The notes under the pieces: model-generated
What the model saw: the letters and a program-made list of their open reading frames with translations, nothing else
The model's database searches: none
What the model was told of the DNA's origin: nothing
NCBI GenBank assembly: GCA_946482295.1
Contig: CAMLRB010000029.1
Coordinates: 1 to 23,242, forward strand
Length of the DNA: 23,242 bases
Direction of reading: 5' to 3'
Origin: an uncultured Bacteriovorax sp.
GTDB taxonomy: Bacteria; Bdellovibrionota; Bacteriovoracia; Bacteriovoracales; Bacteriovoracaceae
Program-made: the position numbers and the translations under genes
In this document: in pieces, positions 1 to 8,160 of the stretch
How the letters are laid out: each line of letters opens with the position of its first letter
How positions within the stretch are numbered: position 1 is the stretch's first letter

Positions 1-1
1 G

Positions 2-178
2 GTACAAGGACGCCCAAGTTGGGGTACAATGATAGACGATTCAAAATTAGAACTTGCTCGTGGAGTTTGGTGGCAGCTTGGAGCTGCAACTCTTGCGATG
101 TTTATTATTGTACTTTCATTTAACATTTTAGGCGACGCTCTTCGTGATGCGCTCGATCCAAAGTTAAAAGGGAAATAA
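2..178 (+). CDS. Oligopeptide/dipeptide ABC transporter permease, C-terminal fragment (DppC/OppC type)
   Basis: The open frame enters from the left edge and ends at TAA 176-178, giving the last 58 residues of a membrane protein. The fragment reads PSWGTMI early on, then a hydrophobic helix ([19 protein letters not shown]), and ends [15 protein letters not shown]. This is the usual C-terminus of DppC/OppC-type permeases of the binding-protein-dependent transport family: a last transmembrane helix, then a GD.LRD.LDP tail. It would form part of the inner-membrane channel for imported peptides. The ATPase gene begins 7 bp after its stop, so the three genes are co-transcribed. The start, and any second permease or binding-protein gene, lie outside the window. 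The DppC versus OppC distinction cannot be made from the tail alone. Confidence 0.85.
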   Translation, partial: VQGRPSWGTMIDDSKLELARGVWWQLGAATLAMFIIVLSFNILGDALRDALDPKLKGK

Positions 179-185
179 GGAAGTT

Positions 186-1205
186 ATGAGTACTAGCGAA
201 AAAATTTTAGAAGTAAAAGATCTTGTCGTTGAATTTAGAACTGACCGTGGAACTATCAAAGCGGTTAATGGTGTTAATTTCGACGTTTATAAAGGAAAGA
301 CGATTGGTATCGTAGGTGAGTCTGGTTCAGGTAAATCTGTTTCAGCTCTAGCGATTATGGGTCTTATTCCAAATCCTCCAGGAAGAATTGCGAGCGGACA
401 AATTAACTTTAACGGAAAAAGTTTAGTTAATATGCCTCCACACGAAATGAGAAAAATTCGCGGAAACAAAATCGCGATGATCTTTCAAGAGCCGATGACT
501 TCACTTAATCCAGTTTTCACAATTGGAAATCAAATTGAAGAAGTTATCGAACTTCACCAACCGCAATTATCAAAAAAAGAAAGAGAAGCAAAAGCTATCG
601 ATATGCTTCGTCTCGTAGGTATTCCTTCACCAGATAAGCGTGTAAAAGAATACCCTCACCAGTTATCTGGGGGGATGAGACAACGTGTAATGATCGCGAT
701 CGCGCTTTCATGTGAACCAGATATTCTTATCGCCGATGAGCCGACAACTGCTCTAGACGTAACGATTCAAGCTCAGATCCTAGAGCTTATGAAAAAACTG
801 CAAAAGGAATTGGGAATGGGGATCATCCTCATTACTCACGACCTTGGTGTTGTTGCTGAAACATGTGACACCGTTGCGGTTATGTACTGTGGTCAGATCG
901 TAGAAACAGCTGACGTTAAAACACTATTTAATCACCCAAGACATCCGTATACGAAAGGTTTGATGGATTCAATTCCATCGTTCGACTCGACTACTGGTCA
1001 CAAAAAAGATCGTCTTAAAACAATTGAAGGAATGGTTCCATCATTGTTCGATCTTCCACCTGGATGTAATTTCCAGGATCGTTGTATCAACGTAACGGAA
1101 AAGTGTCGTGGTGTTCAAGGGGAGCCAAGATTGATGGAAATGAATCCTAATCAACTTGCTGCATGTTTCAACCCTCTTAAACAATTCGAAGGAAAAGGAC
1201 TATGA
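186..1205 (+). CDS. Peptide ABC transporter ATP-binding protein, OppD/DppD type
   Basis: This is one of the two cytoplasmic ATPases that drive peptide import through the permeases encoded upstream. The 339-aa product has Walker A GESGSGKS (residues 44-51), a Q-loop in [11 protein letters not shown], the ABC signature LSGGMRQR, Walker [13 protein letters not shown] and the switch histidine in ITHDLG. The C-terminal oligopeptide-transporter extension holds four cysteines spaced C-x5-C-x6-C then a later C (starting GCNFQDRC). From memory, this pattern binds a [4Fe-4S] cluster in Opp/Dpp ATPases of known structure. The ATG at 186 has AAGGAAG just upstream. The gene follows the permease by 7 bp, and its stop overlaps the next start in ATGA. 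Length and motifs are intact. The substrate (dipeptide, oligopeptide or nickel) is not decided by sequence here. Confidence 0.95.
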   Translation: MSTSEKILEVKDLVVEFRTDRGTIKAVNGVNFDVYKGKTIGIVGESGSGKSVSALAIMGLIPNPPGRIASGQINFNGKSLVNMPPHEMRKIRGNKIAMIFQEPMTSLNPVFTIGNQIEEVIELHQPQLSKKEREAKAIDMLRLVGIPSPDKRVKEYPHQLSGGMRQRVMIAIALSCEPDILIADEPTTALDVTIQAQILELMKKLQKELGMGIILITHDLGVVAETCDTVAVMYCGQIVETADVKTLFNHPRHPYTKGLMDSIPSFDSTTGHKKDRLKTIEGMVPSLFDLPPGCNFQDRCINVTEKCRGVQGEPRLMEMNPNQLAACFNPLKQFEGKGL

Positions 1206-2176
1206 GCGAATATCTAATTGAAGTAAAAGATCTCTGTAAGACATTCCCGATCAAAGGCGGATTGTTAGGCAGAGAAGTGGGCGCGGTAAAGGCCGTGAAC
1301 AACGTTAGTTTCAAAATCAAAAAAGGTGAGACACTTGGACTTGTAGGTGAATCAGGATGCGGTAAAACGACTCTTGGCCGCTCGATTCTAAGACTGATTG
1401 AACCAACTTCTGGCGAAATTATTTTCAACGGGAAAAATATCGTTAACAATTCTGCGAGCGAAATGCGTGCAATCAGAAGAAAGATGCAAATCATTTTTCA
1501 AGATCCGTATGCTTCTCTTAATCCAAGAATGACAATCGGAGACATCCTCTCTGAGCCAATGGACATTCATGAATTGCACACTGATAAAGAAGCACGTAAG
1601 AAGAGACTTCTTCAACTTCTTAATCAAGTTCAGTTACCAGCTGATGCATTAAACAAGTATCCTCACGAGTTCTCAGGTGGTCAGAGACAACGTATCTGTA
1701 TCGCTCGCGCACTAGCTGTTGAACCAGAATTCATCGTCTGTGATGAGCCGGTTTCTGCTCTCGACGTTTCGGTACAAGCTCAGGTTGTAAATCTTCTTAT
1801 GGATCTACAAAAAGAATTAGGACTTACTTATCTATTCATTGCTCACGATTTGAAAGTTGTTGAATACATCTCAAACCGTGTTGCTGTTATGTACTTAGGA
1901 AATATGGTTGAAGTTGCAGAGTCTGCTGAACTTTATGGACATGCAAAACATCCTTATACTAAAGCATTATTCTCGGCCATTCCTCAGCCGACAACTGATA
2001 AGCGCGCAGACAGAATTATTCTCGAGGGAGATATTCCAAGTCCAATGAATCCACCAACAGGATGTCATTTCAATCCAAGATGCTGGAATGCTTTAGATGT
2101 TTGTCGTAAAGAATTCCCTGCAGTGACAACGCATTCTCCGACTCATCAATATCGCTGTTACAATCCAAACAAATAA
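1202..2176 (+). CDS. Peptide ABC transporter ATP-binding protein, OppF/DppF type
   Basis: This is the second ATPase of the peptide importer, expected to pair with the upstream ATPase as a heterodimer. The 324-aa product has Walker [10 protein letters not shown]-loop [11 protein letters not shown], signature FSGGQRQR, Walker [13 protein letters not shown] and switch histidine AHDLK. The C-terminal extension contains [10 protein letters not shown] with C-x5-C-x6-C spacing and a fourth Cys near the end (YRCYNPNK), the same putative [4Fe-4S] arrangement as in its partner. The ATG overlaps the preceding stop as ATGA, so translation is probably coupled. A strong intrinsic terminator follows 7 bp after the stop, so this is the last gene of the operon. 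No binding-protein gene lies downstream. It would be upstream or unlinked. Confidence 0.95.
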   Translation: MSEYLIEVKDLCKTFPIKGGLLGREVGAVKAVNNVSFKIKKGETLGLVGESGCGKTTLGRSILRLIEPTSGEIIFNGKNIVNNSASEMRAIRRKMQIIFQDPYASLNPRMTIGDILSEPMDIHELHTDKEARKKRLLQLLNQVQLPADALNKYPHEFSGGQRQRICIARALAVEPEFIVCDEPVSALDVSVQAQVVNLLMDLQKELGLTYLFIAHDLKVVEYISNRVAVMYLGNMVEVAESAELYGHAKHPYTKALFSAIPQPTTDKRADRIILEGDIPSPMNPPTGCHFNPRCWNALDVCRKEFPAVTTHSPTHQYRCYNPNK

Positions 2177-2183
2177 ATCAAGT

Positions 2184-2212
2184 AAGCCTCACTCATTGTG
2201 AGGCTTTTTTTT
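2184..2212 (+). terminator. Rho-independent terminator of the peptide transporter operon
   Basis: A 9-bp perfect stem (AAGCCTCAC at 2184-2192 with GTGAGGCTT at 2198-2206) encloses a 5-nt loop and runs into an eight-T tract (2205-2212). It sits directly after the OppF/DppF-type stop codon. Confidence 0.93.
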
Positions 2213-2288
2213 ATTCGCTCGCAAGAATCCATCAACATTTTCTATTTTTACCCGAAAAGTTCTATTGAGATGGCCCGTAAGGACATAT

Positions 2289-3179
2289 GTGAAAATAGAA
2301 GAAGTAAATTTAGAAGACATTAAAAACGACATTCTCTCGCCTGGGCGAATCGTTTGGATTCAACGATCAGGTGCGGAAGTTGTCATTTCTGCCAAAGGAA
2401 GTTTTCTCAACCTCGAGATGATTGCGAAACTTCAAAAGGGCGGACATAAAGTTATCATTCAAAATGATGATGAGACCGCCATGCACGCAGAGTTTACAAG
2501 CGTCTATCGATCTTTTTCTGAAGGACTTCAGATTAAGCAGAAATTAAAACATCGCAATGAATTAGTAGGCATGCTACTCAAAAATTACATTAACTCAGAT
2601 CGCACGCAAGACAATCTCAATCAACTTGCTTGGAAACTATTCTCTCAACTCTCAAGAGAAGAAGCTCGTACATATTTAAATCGAGACATTAATTTTTTCA
2701 AGAGAGGAATGAGTGTTGCGAGCTCATACGTATTTTGTGCTTTCCTTTTAGGGCACTACGATACGAAGTTTTTGAATAATCTTTACACGACGACCATGAG
2801 AAATCTCATGCAGCTAGGTAGTGAACAACTGATTAGTGTACTTAAAAATAAATTGGAATTGATTCGCCAGCGGCCACAATTAAGTGAAGATGATCATCAA
2901 TTCATAAAAACAATTACTATTAACGAAAATTTTCAGCAACTTTTTATGTTAGAGAAATTTGATGGTTCTGGTGTTTTAGGTATAAAAACTGAAGATATGA
3001 ATGACTTGGAACTTATTCTTAGTTCTTTGAATTATTACTTTCAATGGACAAAGGATTATGAAGGAAAAAACATTCTCGCAGAAATTTATGGCGGCCGATT
3101 TAAGATCAATGCCAAAGTTTTAAATTTAATAAAAACTAATTTAATGTCCTTTAAAACAGGGGCGGAGTACGTCGCTTAA
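2289..3179 (+). CDS. Degenerate HD-GYP-like protein, probably catalytically inactive
   Basis: A 296-aa soluble protein. Residues 8-60 resemble the small beta-rich domain that often precedes HD-GYP domains. From about residue 120 on, it follows the HD-GYP pattern with key residues lost. Where active members have LLHDIGK, this protein has MRNLMQLG (170-177). Where they have HHE.xDGSGYP.GL, it has MLEKFDGSGVLGIK (220-233), keeping DGSG but not the paired histidines. Active HD-GYP proteins use those residues to bind metal and hydrolyse cyclic-di-GMP, so I infer a non-catalytic sensor or scaffold. GTG 2289 is chosen because AAGGA (2279-2283) lies 5 nt upstream. An in-frame TTG at 2265 would give 304 aa but has no ribosome site. 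The next gene starts 12 bp downstream. The family assignment rests on pattern matching by eye. Confidence 0.6.
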   Translation: MKIEEVNLEDIKNDILSPGRIVWIQRSGAEVVISAKGSFLNLEMIAKLQKGGHKVIIQNDDETAMHAEFTSVYRSFSEGLQIKQKLKHRNELVGMLLKNYINSDRTQDNLNQLAWKLFSQLSREEARTYLNRDINFFKRGMSVASSYVFCAFLLGHYDTKFLNNLYTTTMRNLMQLGSEQLISVLKNKLELIRQRPQLSEDDHQFIKTITINENFQQLFMLEKFDGSGVLGIKTEDMNDLELILSSLNYYFQWTKDYEGKNILAEIYGGRFKINAKVLNLIKTNLMSFKTGAEYVA

Positions 3180-3191
3180 TTTGGAGTCCAT

Positions 3192-5702
3192 TTGGCCAGT
3201 AGTCTGAAGAAAAAAATTATCATGTCGCCGGAGCTTTTAGAAGCTCCTGTGGGTGCTTTTTTCAAAGGCATGGGATGGGCAATTGTCCAAGAGACAGACG
3301 AAGAGAGTATTGTAAATTGTGATTTCATTTTAGATGATCATGTTCCAGAGTTTGTGAATTTTCCGCGTATCAAAACAGCAGCAAACATAGCTCTTCCACC
3401 AGATTTGGAAAAAAATGTTCGAGGAGTTTTTGATCAGTCGCTCCTTGATAATATTCATGTTCAGCGACTTTTGCATGATCAATTTAACAATGGTCCAGAA
3501 TATGATTTTATTGAAAGGTATTCACAAAATCTCAGAAAAGTTTTCATTCTTAAAATTCATGAATATCTCAATATTGGATACTTCATTGATTCAATGGTCA
3601 TCGAAGCTTACAAGGCGCAATTTGACTATGATCAAATCCGAGCGGTTTTAAATGAGCTTCTGTTAACTTCTCTAAAAGATGTTGAGTTCTCTGAAATCGA
3701 TCTAAGATATATTGAAGTGAGCTATTCATTCAATGAAAATGCTTTTGCAGTTCAAGTGACATTCGACAAAAAAGATTTTAATCTTCAAGATGAGTTACTT
3801 AATCAACCTCAGAAAATCAATTTTTACAATGAACGATCTCAGTTTTTTGAAATCAATCATTTCTCAAAACGAAATCGACTAACGATTTCTGTGCTCTGGT
3901 TTCGAGATCAAAAGCTCAAGAATTTTCACTCCTATTTCTTCAACGAGATCACTACCAAGATTATTCAAGCAACTTCGCTTGAAGTGAAATCCGGTCTCGA
4001 AGAAAAAGAAGAAGTCATCTACAATCCTCGTGAAAACGCACAAGCGAAGAAATTAGGATTGGCCCGCAAGATTGCTTTATTCATTCGAAATTATCGTAAG
4101 AATGAAGAATCTCCAAAGTCGACAGATAAGTTGGAAATACTAGATGTTGAGTATTATATGACTCAATATCCACGACAAGAAGCCCTCTCAGAGATAGATA
4201 ATGAGATAAAAGGTTTTATTCTGAAACTTCTTAAAGATGAAAATCTTTATGATGGTATTAGTGATTTTGTTAAAAAAATAGCTGAAAGTAATCTCAATAA
4301 TCAAACAGATGAAATTAAGCGAATTCTCTCTGGGAAATCATTAAGTGATATTGAAGAAACGCTAATGATCCATGGTAAGAATGAAGATCTAGCGGGCGGA
4401 TTCACACGTGTTAAGGGAGCCTCTGAGAATACTGATGATTTCAAACAAACTATTTCTGGAGTTACTCAAGATTTAACGAACGATCAAAAATGGGAAGTCC
4501 AGAAGTTAGAAATCTCCCAGAAAATTGAAGATGAAGTTTCACGTATAAAAGCGGATGGCAGGAATGTATTAAAAGAAGATATTATTCGAGTTGTTTCTAA
4601 TCAATTGGATGCTTCCGAAGAAGACATCAGGCTAATCGTAGGTGAAATTGTTGTTGAAGCTGTCGCTAAGGAAGTAGTGAGAGCGGAAGTTGTACCACCG
4701 GAATTCTTCGAGAAACGAGAAGCAGAACTCATCAAAGAAAAAGCTAAGTGTGAAGCACAAATTGTTCGCATGAAAAAAGTCATGGAACAAATGAAAAATG
4801 AAATGCTTAGAATGCGAGATGAAAATTTGAAGCTTTCGAACTCTGAGTCACTCGCTGATAATCTTAAGTTGAAAAATGCTCTCGCTAAAACTATGACTGC
4901 GCTTAAGAATAAAGATAAAATGCTTGAAAAAATTCGCGCTGATTATGAAGCCGTTCTGAGTGCCACTCAAGAAAAAATTCATTTAACAGAAGAGCGCTTG
5001 CGTGATACTCGAGAAGAATTTGCGAAGAGTGTGGAAAATGCAAATGTGGAGAAAATCACTTTATTAGAAAAAGATAAGGAAGCATTGGCCGCTCAGCTTG
5101 AACTCGCGAACAAAAAAATTAATGTCATCAGCGACAATATGGATAATAAAGATCTCAAAGATAGCGACAGTATCCAAAAACGAGATAAAGAGATTTTAAC
5201 TCTTAAAACAAGTATCTCGATGGCCCAAACACTTATCGAGCGATTTAAGAAAGAAAAAGCTGAACTTGAACTTCGACTTTCTCACGAAGCTGAACACTCA
5301 CAACGCTTAAAAGATGAATACGAAAAGTTGAAAACAATGACTTTACCAGATCGTTCGGATTCAGAAGAAGAAATTCAAAACCTCATGCTTGAAAAACGCA
5401 AATTAGAAGAACAGAACAAAACACAAGCACGCGAACTTAAGAGTCTCGAGCAGAAGCTGAAGTTTGCGACTTCCAAAATGGAGACAGAACTTAAGCGCAA
5501 GACTGTTGCGGCCACTTCTAAAGGGAATGAAGCCTATATTAAACAGCTAGAAATCGCGGGCCAACGTATGAGTGAAGCAACCGCTGAAATCGCCGAAAAG
5601 AAGAAAGAGGCCTTCAAACTTAAACAAGAAAATTCTGTTCTTCTTAGTAAGGTGGCAGAATTGGAAAAAAAGCTCGCTCAAACTGACAAAAAAGCTGCTT
5701 AG
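3192..5702 (+). CDS. Large coiled-coil protein with an unrecognised N-terminal half
   Basis: An 836-aa protein with no signal peptide or membrane segment, so probably cytoplasmic. The last third (about residues 505-830) is long uninterrupted heptad-like helix rich in Glu, Lys and Leu. Residues 250-500 are mixed helical and acidic. The N-terminal 240 residues look globular. Residues 12-90 faintly recall a receiver fold without its acidic pocket. Residues 115-237 faintly recall a GHKL/RsbW-type ATPase fold, with NELLLTSLKD where the N-box would be and VTFDKKDFNLQDEL where a D.G.GF box would be. I do not treat either as an assignment. The start is TTG 3192 with GGAG 5 nt upstream; an in-frame ATG at 3222 is the alternative. 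It lies 12 bp after the HD-GYP-like gene and is probably co-transcribed, which suggests a shared signalling or structural role. Confidence 0.6.
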   Translation: MASSLKKKIIMSPELLEAPVGAFFKGMGWAIVQETDEESIVNCDFILDDHVPEFVNFPRIKTAANIALPPDLEKNVRGVFDQSLLDNIHVQRLLHDQFNNGPEYDFIERYSQNLRKVFILKIHEYLNIGYFIDSMVIEAYKAQFDYDQIRAVLNELLLTSLKDVEFSEIDLRYIEVSYSFNENAFAVQVTFDKKDFNLQDELLNQPQKINFYNERSQFFEINHFSKRNRLTISVLWFRDQKLKNFHSYFFNEITTKIIQATSLEVKSGLEEKEEVIYNPRENAQAKKLGLARKIALFIRNYRKNEESPKSTDKLEILDVEYYMTQYPRQEALSEIDNEIKGFILKLLKDENLYDGISDFVKKIAESNLNNQTDEIKRILSGKSLSDIEETLMIHGKNEDLAGGFTRVKGASENTDDFKQTISGVTQDLTNDQKWEVQKLEISQKIEDEVSRIKADGRNVLKEDIIRVVSNQLDASEEDIRLIVGEIVVEAVAKEVVRAEVVPPEFFEKREAELIKEKAKCEAQIVRMKKVMEQMKNEMLRMRDENLKLSNSESLADNLKLKNALAKTMTALKNKDKMLEKIRADYEAVLSATQEKIHLTEERLRDTREEFAKSVENANVEKITLLEKDKEALAAQLELANKKINVISDNMDNKDLKDSDSIQKRDKEILTLKTSISMAQTLIERFKKEKAELELRLSHEAEHSQRLKDEYEKLKTMTLPDRSDSEEEIQNLMLEKRKLEEQNKTQARELKSLEQKLKFATSKMETELKRKTVAATSKGNEAYIKQLEIAGQRMSEATAEIAEKKKEAFKLKQENSVLLSKVAELEKKLAQTDKKAA

Positions 5703-5761
5703 AACGCATTTTTTTGCTTGTCTTTCTAAGCTTCATTCATTAAATTAGGACTCTCAAAAAC

Positions 5762-5844
5762 GCCCTGCTGGTGAAATTGGCAGACACGCCAGACTTAGGA
5801 TCTGGTGCGCAAGCGTGGGGGTTCAAGTCCCTCGCAGGGCACCA
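5762..5844 (+). tRNA. tRNA-Leu, anticodon TAG
   Basis: The acceptor stem GCCCTGC (5762-5768) pairs with GCAGGGC (5834-5840), followed by discriminator A and an encoded CCA (5842-5844). The anticodon arm is CCAGA-CTTAGGA-TCTGG, giving anticodon TAG for CUA/CUN leucine codons. A variable arm (GCGCAAGCGTG region) longer than in class I tRNAs and the T arm GGGGTTCAAGTCCC complete a class II leucine tRNA of 83 nt. A short T-run follows directly. A weak promoter-like TTGCTT at 5714 lies upstream. No integrase or duplicated 3' end is visible nearby. Confidence 0.96.
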
Positions 5845-5904
5845 CTTTTTCCCTTAACTTTAATCCATATTTAGTATTAGTTCCTCTCGCACAAGAGAGA
5901 AAAC

Positions 5905-7287
5905 CTATTGGCAGCTAGCCGTTGAGGCCTTGTGATAGCAATTGTTTCCTTGGGAGTTCCAGCTAGAATCCATTTGACCGCAGTCGCAGCTCCAGAGAAT
6001 AACTCGCTTATTCGCGCAGAATGTACCGTTAGAGCAAGTTTTCGCCTTGTGAAGCACTCGATGGTAGCAAGAATTTCCCTGATCCATCCAAGGGCCGCCT
6101 AGAGAGTCTGAAGGCGGAGGAGTGTTTTGCTGACATCCTCGGCAGAGCCACTCAACAGTATCCTGTCCATTGGGGAATGTTCCCTTTGAATCGCTTGTAC
6201 AAGCAGATGTCGGAGTTTCTTCAACTGCAACTTCATTTGGTTTTAATTTTAAATAGCGGCGCATATCTTCGTAGCTATTATTGTGGCCCATGTTCGGTCG
6301 GATTATTCGTGATTTTTTTTTCGCTTGAATGCCGTTGTACCACTCTAAATTTGAAGCGAGGATCCATTTTCCAAAACCTTCAGTTTCTTCTTTGGCCCCG
6401 ATGACGACATGGAGTTGAGTATTAGGAAATGAACTCTTTCCATTTTTTAAGATGGACGTGCGGTCATTAGAGAGATAGTTACAAACGTTTTTAGCAGCAT
6501 CACCATAGTTCCAATAATTGATTAAACTAAAAACTGATTTCTGTTGTTCCGGATTGTTGATGTAAAAACTGGAAGCCGATTTTGGATCACAGGCATTGTT
6601 TAAGTCGGGGAGAAAAGGCCCCATTTGAAAAACAACTCGATCAAAATAGCGATCGATTCCATGATGAGACATTGCATAGGCGACAACAGTAGAGCCGTTA
6701 CTACCACCCATATAGTTTAAGAATGAACCTTTTACTAATCCTTTTTCTAAAACTAATTCTAGTGCTGAAACAAACGCGAGTGAAGCTGATTTGTAACTTC
6801 CAAAATGAGCGAAGTATCCTCCCCATGAATTTGTGGAATTAGGAGGGTCAATGAATTCGATTTCGATCGTTCGAATGTGATCGATTTCATCAAGTTCATC
6901 AATAAATTTTTTTGAAGGAGGATCAAGACGAGATTCTCCCACGCCTGCTCCACCAACAGCGAGAAGGACTGTTCCCACTGAAGAGATGAGTGGACGATTC
7001 CATTTAATTGCTACTTTATATTCGAGATTTTCAGAGGTAGTGACTGAAGTGATGAGGCATTTCCATCCTTTCATCACTTCATGAGTGCAGTTTGGGGTGG
7101 AAACATCAGCTGAATTAGCGTTAGCTTCGTTTACATAAGAGGGAGCTATGCTTGTTGAACCAGTTATGGAGCTCATTTTCAGCGACGATTTGTCGCTTGT
7201 CTTTTTGATGGAGGATTTATTATCCGCCACACAGGACACGAGTACAAACATGGCCAGCAGTATGAAGATTGTTTTCATACCAAGCAT
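5905..7287 (-). CDS. Lipoprotein with alpha/beta-hydrolase-like core and C-terminal Cys-rich repeats
   Basis: A 460-aa exported lipoprotein. The N-terminus is a short hydrophobic segment ending in lipobox LVSC, with Cys19 as the lipid site. Residues 100-340 look like an alpha/beta hydrolase: VLLAVGGAGVGESR, a nucleophile-elbow motif GGSNG (Ser196) in YMGGSNGSTVVAYAM, and a late histidine in NMGHNN (His335). Acidic candidates lie near 300. An esterase or related hydrolase is plausible; the substrate is unknown. Residues 378-460 hold two similar Cys-rich units, each with a W-x-C/C-x-C segment then W..QGN.CYH (WMDQGNSCYH and WNSQGNNCYH), which looks like a binding module. Start 7287 is uncertain because no good ribosome site is seen; ATG 7278 would begin MKTIFILL. 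It is the last gene of the probable exported-protein operon and runs convergently towards the tRNA gene. Confidence 0.6.
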   Translation of the reverse strand: MLGMKTIFILLAMFVLVSCVADNKSSIKKTSDKSSLKMSSITGSTSIAPSYVNEANANSADVSTPNCTHEVMKGWKCLITSVTTSENLEYKVAIKWNRPLISSVGTVLLAVGGAGVGESRLDPPSKKFIDELDEIDHIRTIEIEFIDPPNSTNSWGGYFAHFGSYKSASLAFVSALELVLEKGLVKGSFLNYMGGSNGSTVVAYAMSHHGIDRYFDRVVFQMGPFLPDLNNACDPKSASSFYINNPEQQKSVFSLINYWNYGDAAKNVCNYLSNDRTSILKNGKSSFPNTQLHVVIGAKEETEGFGKWILASNLEWYNGIQAKKKSRIIRPNMGHNNSYEDMRRYLKLKPNEVAVEETPTSACTSDSKGTFPNGQDTVEWLCRGCQQNTPPPSDSLGGPWMDQGNSCYHRVLHKAKTCSNGTFCANKRVILWSCDCGQMDSSWNSQGNNCYHKASTASCQ

Positions 7288-7336
7288 GTCGGGTTAAACG
7301 ACCAAAATCCTTAAATAAAAGAAACTTATTTTTGGA

Positions 7337-8125
7337 TTATGGGTTCTTTTCAACTGGTAGCTGAGGCTCTTCGAGATCTTTAGGGGCCCATAGTTTTTTA
7401 TAGGCTTTCCCTTTATATGTCTTAGAGATGATATCGAAGAGTGTGTCATCCTCTTTGATTTCCAGATTTTCACTATTTAATTTTTTAACAATATCTTTTT
7501 TCTCATCTTCAGAAAATCTTTCGCTTGCTACAGTTGAGTTTTGTCCTACGACTACAGGAGCAGGCGAGACCACAGGTTTCTTTTCTGCCACTTGAGACTT
7601 GAGTTCTTTCACCACAGGCTGAGGTACTGATTTGGCCAGAGGTAAACCTTCTTTCGACTGTAAAAATTTTCTAATCGCTTTTTCTGTTTCAGCTCTCTTT
7701 AAAGCACGCTTTTTAGACTGTTCAGTATAGCGTTTTTTAGCATTCTTCATGACTTCGGGCTGATTGGCATGCAGAAGGATTGAGATCTCACTATTTAGCT
7801 TATCTAAATCGAAATAAAGAGATTTGATTTCAGGAGAGTCACCTTTACCAACTGATTTGAGTTCCATGATCTGATTAAACAGACTGTAATATTTCTCAAA
7901 CGCCGCTTTTTCTTTCGCACTAAAAACTGGTTTGTTGTTCGGTTTTTTTGTATCAAAAAATTTCTTGTCGTAAGTTAGTTTTACTGGCTTAGCACAAGAC
8001 TTCGTTTCCACACATTTACATGTTGGATCGATTTTCATTCTTTTTCCTTCATAGACCAAGCAACCAGTATTAGCTTCTGCTACAAAATTCACAAGAAAAA
8101 GAAAAAGGGCCATATTGAGTTTCAC
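7337..8125 (-). CDS. Secreted Cys- and Lys-rich protein of unknown function
   Basis: A 262-aa exported protein I do not recognise. Residues 1-19 are a signal peptide ending near AEA. The mature N-terminus carries four cysteines in a short stretch (Cys22, Cys36, Cys38, Cys44; PTCKCVETKSC), probably disulfide-bonded. Residues 65-160 are charged helix, 160-200 a Pro/Val-rich linker, and the C-terminal 50 residues include EDDTLFDIISKTYKGKAYKK, which weakly resembles a LysM motif (GDTL..I...Y) but is not convincing. The start is GTG 8125, chosen because AAGGAG sits 8 nt upstream; an ATG four codons on is the alternative. The gene begins 35 bp after the 591-aa gene and ends 49 bp before the lipoprotein gene. 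Its role presumably lies in the periplasm or outside the cell together with these neighbours. Confidence 0.6.
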   Translation of the reverse strand: MKLNMALFLFLVNFVAEANTGCLVYEGKRMKIDPTCKCVETKSCAKPVKLTYDKKFFDTKKPNNKPVFSAKEKAAFEKYYSLFNQIMELKSVGKGDSPEIKSLYFDLDKLNSEISILLHANQPEVMKNAKKRYTEQSKKRALKRAETEKAIRKFLQSKEGLPLAKSVPQPVVKELKSQVAEKKPVVSPAPVVVGQNSTVASERFSEDEKKDIVKKLNSENLEIKEDDTLFDIISKTYKGKAYKKLWAPKDLEEPQLPVEKNP

Positions 8126-8160
8126 TAATTATTCTCCTTAATAATGAGAGTGTGTCATCC

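Noticed and set aside
5762..5844. tRNA-Leu as an integration site for a genomic island
   Set aside because: No integrase and no repeated tRNA 3' end were seen within the window.
5884..5899. Hairpin CTCTC/GAGAG between the tRNA and the lipoprotein gene, considered as a terminator
   Set aside because: Only a 5-bp stem, and no T-tract follows on the minus strand where it would be needed.
7306..7338. Imperfect AT-rich hairpin between the 262-aa and lipoprotein genes as a terminator
   Set aside because: The stem is AT-rich with mismatches and is not followed by a good T-run on the minus strand. It is at most a weak processing site.
7405..7475. LysM domain at the C-terminus of the 262-aa exported protein
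   Set aside because: Only a DTL..I-like start matches. The rest of the motif, including the usual Asn and Pro positions, is not convincing.
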